DNA of 11,017 bases from Novosphingobium sp. (GTDB lineage: Bacteria > Pseudomonadota > Alphaproteobacteria > Sphingomonadales > Sphingomonadaceae), in assembly GCA_027490345.1 (NCBI GenBank), contig JAIXYF010000135.1:1-11017 (forward strand), written 5' to 3'. The position numbers were made by a program, and so were the translations under genes. Each line of letters starts with the position of its first letter. Positions within the stretch are counted from its first letter, which is position 1. Under the pieces are notes generated by a model that saw nothing but the letters and a program-made list of their open reading frames with translations, did no database searches and was not told the origin of the DNA. Shown in pieces: positions 6,448 through 11,017 of the stretch.

Positions 6448-6480
6448 CCAGCCGGGTCAACGTTGCGTCAACCCGGCTGG
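6448..6480. promoter_or_regulatory. 33-bp near-perfect palindrome upstream of the aldo/keto reductase
   Basis: Arms 6448-6462 and 6466-6480 are reverse complements at 13 of 15 positions around a 3-bp centre, with outer half-sites CCAGCCGGGT/ACCCGGCTGG. On the minus strand the palindrome contains two TTGAC words that could serve as -35 elements, with poor -10 matches downstream. It could be an operator overlapping the reductase promoter, or a terminator for the OmpA-like gene. A CTTTTGTT tract follows only on the plus strand, where no gene reads into it, so I slightly prefer an operator. Confidence 0.5.
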
Positions 6481-6520
6481 GAGTCTTTTGTTGCCTCCGC
6501 CGGAGCAGGGCGGCACCGCC

Positions 6521-6545
6521 CCTGTTTCAGCTAGACTGAAACAGG
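6521..6545 (-). terminator. Hairpin just after the OmpA-like gene
   Basis: CCTGTTTCAG (6521-6530) and CTGAAACAGG (6536-6545) form a perfect 10-bp stem with a 5-nt loop. It begins 4 nt past the stop of the OmpA-like gene read on the minus strand, and a second small GGCGG/CCGCC hairpin follows. The position suits a transcription end or an mRNA-stabilising 3' structure, but there is no U-tract. Confidence 0.5.
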
Positions 6546-6549
6546 CACA

Positions 6550-7242
6550 TCATTGCCCCTGCCGGGCGCGCGCAACATCATCCTGCGTCACGGGCACGAT
6601 CTTGATTTCCACGCGGCGGTTGGCCGAACGGCCTTCCTCGGTCAGGTTCGAGGCGACCGGCTGGCTCTCGCCAAAGCCCTGGCTGCGCACACGGCCCGGC
6701 GCAACGCCGCGCGAGGTAAGGTAATCCGCAACTGCGCGGGCGCGATTTTCCGAAAGGGTCTGGTTATACATGTCCGAACCCGTCGAATCGGTGTGGCCAT
6801 ACACGTCGATCAGCGAATCGGGATATTGCATGAGACTCTGCGCCACCTTGTCCAGCGTATCGCGGAAGGCCGGTTTGATCACCGTGCTGTCGGTATCGAA
6901 CGTCACGCCGTTGGGCAGGTTCACGAGGATCGCCTTGCCGCCATCGACCGGGCTGACATCGACGCCAGTACCCGCAGTCTGCTCACGCAGCTGCTTGATC
7001 TGCTTGTCATAGGTATAGCCTACAGCTGCACCGGCCACGCCGCCGATACCCGCGCCGATGATGCGGCCCGTGCCGCCGCCGATGAGGCCGCCAAGCAGCA
7101 GTCCCGCCAGCGCACCGCCACCAGCACCGATCGCGGTGCGCGATACCTTCTGCTGGCCGGTGTTGGGATCGGTCACGCAAGCCGAAAGGCTGACGAGCGA
7201 AACAGCGCAAAGGCTGGATACAAGAACGCGCCTGATTTTCAT
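6550..7242 (-). CDS. OmpA-family lipoprotein with glycine-zipper segment (YiaD-like)
   Basis: This is an envelope lipoprotein expected to tether the outer membrane to peptidoglycan. From the ATG at 7242 it has 230 residues. The signal peptide ends in the lipobox LSAC with C22 as lipidation site, and valine at +2 favours the outer membrane. Residues 38-76 form a glycine zipper (GAGGGALAGLLLGGLIGGG and onward). The OmpA C-terminal domain (about 108-217) has TFDTDST, VYGHTDSTGSDMYNQTLSENRA and GFGESQP. D152 and R167 lie at the spacing of the Asp/Arg pair that binds diaminopimelate in Acinetobacter OmpA. The layout matches E. coli YiaD. An in-frame GTG at 7380 would put 46 unlikely residues before the signal peptide, so I reject it. 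GGGGA upstream of 7242 can serve as Shine-Dalgarno sequence. Confidence 0.94.
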   Translation of the reverse strand: MKIRRVLVSSLCAVSLVSLSACVTDPNTGQQKVSRTAIGAGGGALAGLLLGGLIGGGTGRIIGAGIGGVAGAAVGYTYDKQIKQLREQTAGTGVDVSPVDGGKAILVNLPNGVTFDTDSTVIKPAFRDTLDKVAQSLMQYPDSLIDVYGHTDSTGSDMYNQTLSENRARAVADYLTSRGVAPGRVRSQGFGESQPVASNLTEEGRSANRRVEIKIVPVTQDDVARARQGQ

Positions 7243-7399
7243 GGTACTTCCCCTGTGAACGGACTCTCCAGAGAGTGTCCCTCTAACTGAACGACTGCCG
7301 CCTCTTGCGGTTCCGTCACGCTCATTCGTACTACCATCCTGAACGCGAGCCGAATAGCAGGCCTTCGCGCGCGCGCACAAATCTGCTAACGGCTCACAC
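7243..7399. promoter_or_regulatory. Divergent intergenic region, OmpA-like gene / HlyC-CorC gene
   Basis: These 157 bp separate two divergently read genes and should hold both promoters. I see no strong -35/-10 pair. An ACTCTC/GAGAGT inverted repeat (7263-7268 and 7271-7276) lies 21 bp before the OmpA-like start and could be a small operator or leader hairpin. An alternating CG tract lies at about 7367-7378. Confidence 0.4.
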
Positions 7400-8725
7400 G
7401 TGACCCCTTATCCTTGGCCCGACGCCCTTATCATCCTTGGGCTTGTCGTCCTCAACGCCCTGTTTTCCATGACGGAGCTGGCGATCGTTTCGGCGCGCCC
7501 GGCGCGGCTCAAAGTGGCGGCCGAAGGCGGCAGCAAGGGCGCGAAGCTGGCGCTCGAACTGGCAGGCGACCCCGGCAAGCTGCTTTCCACCGCGCAGATC
7601 GGCATCACCCTCATCGGCATCATTGCGGGCGCTTATTCAGGCGCCAGCCTGGGCGGACCGACCGGCGAGCGCCTTGCAGCCATCGGCGTGCCCGCCGAAT
7701 GGGCGCCCAGCGCGGGCTTCACGCTGGTGATTGCGATCACCACCTACCTTAGCCTCGTCGTCGGCGAACTGGTGCCCAAGCAGCTGGCCCTGCGCGTGGC
7801 GGAACCCATCGCGATCCTCGCCGCCGCCCCGATGCTGCTGATGGCCCGCGCCGCCGCCCCGCTGGTCTGGCTGCTCGACAGTTCCTCCTCGCTGCTGCTG
7901 CGCCTGTGCGGGGTGAACCGCACTGCCGAACAGGATGTGACCGCCGAGGAACTGCACATGATCTTCGCCGAAGCGACCCGGTCCGGCGTGATCGAGGAAG
8001 ACGAGCGCGCGCTGATGACCGGCATCATGCGCCTGGCGGAGCGCCCGGTGCGCGAAATGATGACCCCGCGCACCGAACTCCACTGGATCGAGCGCCGCGC
8101 CCCCGAAACCGAACTGCGCGCCGCCATTGCCGATAGCCCGCATTCGCTGCTGCTCGTCGCCGATGGCTCGGTCGACAACGTCGTCGGCGTGGTGAAAGTG
8201 CGCGATGTGCTCTCCGTGCTGCTGCGCGGCCGCAAGGTCATGCTGGCGCGGCTGATGAAGAAGCCCGCCATCGTGCCCGATCAGCTGGATACGATGGATG
8301 CGCTGCGCGTAATCCAGACGGCTGAAGTCGCCATCGCGCTCGTGCACGATGAATATGGCCACCTCGAAGGCATCGTCACGCCCGCCGACCTGCTCGACGC
8401 CATCGTCGGCAATTTTGTGGCGCACGGCGATGAAGGCGATGCGCCGATGATCGTAGAGCGCGAGGACGGCTCGCTGCTGTTATCAGGCGCGCTGCCCGCC
8501 GATGCGCTGGCTGACAGGCTGGGCATCGAGCTGCCCGAAGACCGGGATTTTGCGACCGCCGCCGGGTTCGCGCTATCGGTGCTGAAACGCCTGCCCTCCG
8601 AAGGCGAGCATTTCCACGATCAGGGCTGGCGGTTTGAAGTGGTCGATATGGACGGCCGCAAGATCGACAAGCTGCTAGCCAGCCGGATCAAGCCTGCACC
8701 CGTCACGCCAGTGCTCGACGGTTAG
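7400..8725 (+). CDS. HlyC/CorC (CNNM-like) family membrane protein with CBS domains
   Basis: This is an inner-membrane protein of the HlyC/CorC/CNNM group, whose members are linked to Mg2+ or Co2+ efflux and related ion homeostasis. The 441 residues begin with a DUF21/CNNM transmembrane domain (about 8-170) holding LNALFSMTELAIVSARPARL (18-37), STAQIGITLIGIIAGAYSG (63-81) and GELVPKQLALR (122-132). A paired CBS module follows (about 205-345), introduced by RLAERPVREMMTPRTE and containing VHDEYGHLEGIVTPADLLDAIVG (315-337). The C-terminal CorC_HlyC domain runs from about 350 to 435. The start is GTG at 7400; no good Shine-Dalgarno sequence precedes it, so a leaderless or weakly translated message is possible. 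A later ATG would remove half of the first membrane helix. The transported ion is not determinable. Confidence 0.94.
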   Translation: MTPYPWPDALIILGLVVLNALFSMTELAIVSARPARLKVAAEGGSKGAKLALELAGDPGKLLSTAQIGITLIGIIAGAYSGASLGGPTGERLAAIGVPAEWAPSAGFTLVIAITTYLSLVVGELVPKQLALRVAEPIAILAAAPMLLMARAAAPLVWLLDSSSSLLLRLCGVNRTAEQDVTAEELHMIFAEATRSGVIEEDERALMTGIMRLAERPVREMMTPRTELHWIERRAPETELRAAIADSPHSLLLVADGSVDNVVGVVKVRDVLSVLLRGRKVMLARLMKKPAIVPDQLDTMDALRVIQTAEVAIALVHDEYGHLEGIVTPADLLDAIVGNFVAHGDEGDAPMIVEREDGSLLLSGALPADALADRLGIELPEDRDFATAAGFALSVLKRLPSEGEHFHDQGWRFEVVDMDGRKIDKLLASRIKPAPVTPVLDG

Positions 8726-8728
8726 AAT

Positions 8729-8870
8729 CCTCTCCATTTTTGCGAAGCACAAATGGGGAGGTGGGCCGCCGAAGGCGGGTCGGGGGGGTAAAGCAGACGA
8801 GCAAAGACCCCTCCGTCAGCGCTGCGCGCTGCCACCTCCCCGTTTGCGTCTTCGACGAAAAACAGGGAGG
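8729..8870. repeat. 142-bp intergenic element of two inverted hairpin units
   Basis: The region between two convergent genes (8726-8882) consists almost wholly of this element. A left unit at 8729-8764 and a right unit at 8832-8870 are diverged inverted copies of each other, sharing GGGGAGGTGG/CCACCTCCCC (8755-8764 and 8832-8841) exactly. Each unit folds as a hairpin: CCTCTCCATTT with AAATGGGGAGG on the left, and CCTCCCCGTTT with AAACAGGGAGG on the right. The interior adds CCGCC-GAA-GGCGG (8766-8778) and CAGCGC-TGC-GCGCTG (8817-8831). It can work as a bidirectional transcription end for both neighbours. Sequences with this GGGGAGGTGGCAGCG look are, from memory, common dispersed intergenic repeats in sphingomonads, but the copy number was not checked. 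Confidence 0.75.
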
Positions 8871-8882
8871 AATAGAAAGAGT

Positions 8883-9296
8883 TCAGCCCGGAATGCTGGT
8901 CTGTGCTTCGCGCCCGTCGCCTTCCGGCGCGGCGAGAATGTCGCGCACCGTCGCGCCCTTGGCCACGGTCTTGGTGCGCGGATCGCCGACCACGCTGCGG
9001 ATGCCGACAGCCGAAGCGCCCGCCTTGCCCAGCGCATCGGTTTCCACCGCGCTGCGCGGCGCGGGTCCGCCGAACAGGGCATCGAGCGCTTGCTTCGCGC
9101 TATCGAGATCCTGCGGACGCGGTGCGCCGGGATTCGGCGGGGTGAGCGAGAAATCGGGCGGGACCACCAGCGGCGCCTGCCGGCTGACGGCGAATTCATC
9201 GGGCCGGATGCGGTTGAACAGCGAGCCGCCCTGCGAGCACGCGCCGAGCAGCATCGCGCCGCCGGCCAGCATCAGGATGGTGAGGGACTTACGCAT
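8883..9296 (-). CDS. bamF: BamF-like lipoprotein (DUF3035), BAM complex subunit
   Basis: This is an alphaproteobacterial outer-membrane lipoprotein of the DUF3035/BamF family, described in Caulobacter as a part of the beta-barrel assembly machinery. From the ATG at 9296 it has 137 residues. A signal peptide ends in the lipobox LLGAC with C20, then come RIRPDEFAVSRQAPLVVPPDFSL and PPNPGAPRPQD, the family hallmark, and a low-complexity polar remainder. The ATG overlaps the lspA stop by one base (TGATG), with GGAG 8 nt upstream; a TTG one codon earlier is possible but less likely. As third gene after ileS and lspA it is itself an LspA substrate. The family assignment rests on the RPDEFAV...PPDF...P.PG pattern recalled from sphingomonads and Caulobacter. 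A fit to the family HMM would confirm it. Confidence 0.85.
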   Translation of the reverse strand: MRKSLTILMLAGGAMLLGACSQGGSLFNRIRPDEFAVSRQAPLVVPPDFSLTPPNPGAPRPQDLDSAKQALDALFGGPAPRSAVETDALGKAGASAVGIRSVVGDPRTKTVAKGATVRDILAAPEGDGREAQTSIPG

Positions 9297-9829
9297 CAAA
9301 CAGTCTCCGTGGCGGTATCATCATCAGCACCCGCCGTTTGAGCGGGCTTTTCGCGCGAAAGCAGCGACCGGGCAAGCAGTATCAGCACGCCCACAGTGAT
9401 CGCCGCATCGGCCAGATTGAAGATCAGGAACGGGCGCCATTCGCCGACATGCAGATCGGCATAATCGATTACATAGCCGCGCGTGAACCGGTCATAGATA
9501 TTGCCCAGCGCGCCGCCCAGCACGAGCGCGAGCGCCAGAATATCGCCCAGCACCTTCTCGCGCAGCATCCAGACGGCAACGCCGCCTGCGATGAGCCCGG
9601 TCATCGCGAGCAGCATGAGCTTGGTCTCGCTCGATTCTGCCGTGAACAAACCGTAGGACACGCCGTAGTTTTCGGTCCAGCGCAGATCGAAGAACGGCAG
9701 CAGCTTGACGAGGCCGATCTGCTGCAGCGCCAGCGGGCCCGCCACGAACGCCTTGATACCCCGGTCCAGGGCGAACACGCCCAGTGCCAGGGCAAAGCCG
9801 CCCGCGCGCGCGCGCGCCGGGCTGCTCAT
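9296..9829 (-). CDS. lspA: Lipoprotein signal peptidase (signal peptidase II)
   Basis: LspA is an inner-membrane aspartyl protease that cuts the signal peptide from diacylglyceryl-modified prolipoproteins. The 177 residues contain four hydrophobic segments (about 11-30, 71-90, 95-110 and 136-155). The family motifs are TENYGVSYGLF (52-62), GNIYDRFTRGYVIDYADL (109-126) and FNLADAAITVG (137-147). D122 and D141 are the catalytic pair, with the same 19-residue spacing as D124/D143 in Pseudomonas aeruginosa. The polar C-terminal tail (TAGADDDTATETV) is longer than usual. The start ATG overlaps the ileS stop by 4 nt (ATGA). Codons 4-9 (PARARA) are written as an uninterrupted CG dinucleotide run. 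Three likely substrates are encoded in this same window. Confidence 0.97.
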   Translation of the reverse strand: MSSPARARAGGFALALGVFALDRGIKAFVAGPLALQQIGLVKLLPFFDLRWTENYGVSYGLFTAESSETKLMLLAMTGLIAGGVAVWMLREKVLGDILALALVLGGALGNIYDRFTRGYVIDYADLHVGEWRPFLIFNLADAAITVGVLILLARSLLSREKPAQTAGADDDTATETV

Positions 9830-11017
9830 GCGTCCAGCCCCGCCACAACCGTGTCACACCGCCCGCACAGCGCGCCGTCTTCGGTGACTTCGGGCAAATG
9901 CCGCCAGCAGCGGCCGCATTTGTGGTTATGGGTTCGGTTGATTTGGGCAACCGCACCGAACTTCTCATTGTGCTGAACAAGCACATCTGCCTCGACATCT
10001 GCCACAATCAGATACTCAGTCAGGTCAGCATTCGAGAAAGAACGCAGCCCGAGAGCGAACTCTTCGTTGGTAATCTGGAGCTTGATGTTTGCTTCCAGTC
10101 CAGACTTGATTGTTCGCTGATTACGCTCACGCTCAAGTTGCTGGAAAATCTGACTACGGGCAGCTCTGAGAGTTTCAAACCGCTCCGCCAGCGCAGCATC
10201 GCGCCACTCAGCCGGAACCGCGTGCAGCGCTTCCAGATGCACGCTGCCCCGATTCGGGAAGCGCGTGGTCCAGACTTCCTCTGCCGTGAACACCAGCACC
10301 GGCGCGGCATAACGCACCAGCGCGTGGAACAGCACATCGAGCACCGTGCGATAGGCGCGCCGCTTCGGGTCCGTCGGCGCATCGCAATAGAGGCAGTCCT
10401 TGCGGATATCGAAGAAGAACGCCGAGAGGTCTTCGTTGCAGAAATCGATCAGCACGCGGGTGTAGGTGTTGAAATCGAAGTCCGCGATGGCCTGCCGCAG
10501 CATGCTGTCCAGCTCCGCGAGCCGGTGCAGCATATAGCGCTCCAGCTCCGGCATGTCCGCTGCGGGGACGCTTTCGTCCTCGCTGAACCCATCCAGCGCG
10601 CCCAGCAGATAGCGGAACGTGTTGCGCAGCTTGCGGTACTGGTCCGCCACCCCGGCAAGGATTTCCTTCCCGATCCGGTGGTCCTCGGTGAAATCGACCG
10701 ACAGCGCCCAGAGCCGCAGGATATCCGCGCCATATTCCTTCATCAGGTCGATGGGCGAGATCGTGTTGCCCAAGGACTTGGACATTTTCATGCCCTTGGC
10801 GTCCATCGTGAAGCCGTGCGTCAGCACCGCCTTGTAGGGCGCATGGCCGCGCGTGGCGCAGGCTTCCAGCAGCGAAGACTGGAACCAGCCGCGATGCTGG
10901 TCGGAGCCTTCGAGATAGAGATCGGCATGGGGGCCGGTGTAGCCCTCAGGCCGCAGCAGATCGGGCCACTTGCCCGATTCGAGCACGAAGGCATGGGTGC
11001 TGCCGCTATCGAACCAC
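9826..11017 (-). CDS. ileS: Isoleucyl-tRNA synthetase, C-terminal part (5' end outside window)
   Basis: IleS charges tRNA-Ile with isoleucine and edits misactivated valine. The reading frame is open to the window edge, giving the last 396 or so residues. It starts in WFDSGSTHAFVLESG, then has LYLEGSDQHRGWFQSSLL and the class I KMSKS loop (GMKMSKSLGNTISP, about residues 75-88 of this fragment). The anticodon-binding helical domain follows, and then the C-terminal zinc finger CGRCW...LCGRC that IleS needs for tRNA-Ile charging. The catalytic HIGH motif and the editing domain lie outside. Roughly 9921-10180, encoding part of the anticodon-binding and tRNA-contact region, has a markedly lower GC content than the rest. 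The stop overlaps lspA, making ileS the head of the ileS-lspA-bamF operon as far as can be seen. Confidence 0.97.
   Translation of the reverse strand, partial: WFDSGSTHAFVLESGKWPDLLRPEGYTGPHADLYLEGSDQHRGWFQSSLLEACATRGHAPYKAVLTHGFTMDAKGMKMSKSLGNTISPIDLMKEYGADILRLWALSVDFTEDHRIGKEILAGVADQYRKLRNTFRYLLGALDGFSEDESVPAADMPELERYMLHRLAELDSMLRQAIADFDFNTYTRVLIDFCNEDLSAFFFDIRKDCLYCDAPTDPKRRAYRTVLDVLFHALVRYAAPVLVFTAEEVWTTRFPNRGSVHLEALHAVPAEWRDAALAERFETLRAARSQIFQQLERERNQRTIKSGLEANIKLQITNEEFALGLRSFSNADLTEYLIVADVEADVLVQHNEKFGAVAQINRTHNHKCGRCWRHLPEVTEDGALCGRCDTVVAGLDA

Noticed and set aside
7243..7380. N-terminal extension of the OmpA-like protein to a GTG at 7380
   Set aside because: The ATG at 7242 begins a textbook lipoprotein signal peptide with a lipobox. 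Forty-six polar residues ahead of it would block export.
8740..9399. Plus-strand ORF of 219 codons opposite bamF and the start of the repeat element
   Set aside because: It lies antisense to a lipoprotein gene with a clear signal peptide and family motif, and its translation is Ser/Arg/Pro-rich with no recognisable domain.
1..11017. An undescribed defence, mobile or biosynthetic system
   Set aside because: Every substantial gene fits a known housekeeping family. There are no toxin-antitoxin pairs, nucleases of unknown type, reverse transcriptases, phage genes, tandem spacer arrays or insertion sequences.

Overview
The window looks like a chromosomal segment of an alphaproteobacterium, most likely a sphingomonad (Novosphingobium, Sphingopyxis or Erythrobacter type). 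This rests on GC content near 65%, a BamF/DUF3035 lipoprotein after lspA, a DUF6491-like lipoprotein, and a G+C-rich inverted repeat of a kind I remember from that order. The genus assignment is inference. There are no tRNA or rRNA genes, transposases, phage genes or CRISPR arrays. Almost everything is conserved housekeeping, and I find no convincing undescribed multi-gene system.

Left part (1-3979, mostly + strand). The window opens in the last 119 codons of dnaA (domain IV). A 223-bp gap follows, dominated by a nested inverted repeat, and then a MoeB/ThiF/HesA-type E1-like adenylyltransferase. That gene runs tail-to-tail, with a 12-bp overlap, into a minus-strand CobB sirtuin. Divergent from cobB is a tight three-gene run: dapB (lysine/diaminopimelate synthesis), nth (endonuclease III) and a small DUF6491-like lipoprotein. 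The last two use TTG and GTG starts that overlap the preceding stop codon, so translational coupling is likely.

Middle part (3980-7399, minus strand). From right to left this holds a YiaD-like glycine-zipper/OmpA lipoprotein, a 33-bp near-perfect palindrome, an aldo/keto reductase, and an SLC1/DAACS-type dicarboxylate or amino-acid symporter. The symporter converges on the lipoprotein across a 42-bp gap that holds a hairpin.

Right part (7400-11017). A plus-strand HlyC/CorC (CNNM-like) membrane protein with CBS domains diverges from the OmpA gene. It converges on a minus-strand operon ileS-lspA-bamF, whose genes overlap by 4 nt and by 1 nt. Between the convergent units lies a 142-bp element made of two inverted copies of a hairpin unit. 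The ileS fragment (C-terminal 396 residues) carries a stretch of clearly lower GC (about 49-50% against 65-68% around it), which suggests a recombination mosaic.

Functional links: ileS-lspA-bamF joins translation to lipoprotein maturation and to a lipoprotein of the outer-membrane BAM machine. Three lipobox proteins in the window (DUF6491-like, OmpA/YiaD-like, BamF) would all be LspA substrates. dapB feeds both lysine and the peptidoglycan cross-bridge that an OmpA-like domain binds. The most useful second looks are the two structured intergenic elements, the ileS composition patch and the palindrome upstream of the aldo/keto reductase.
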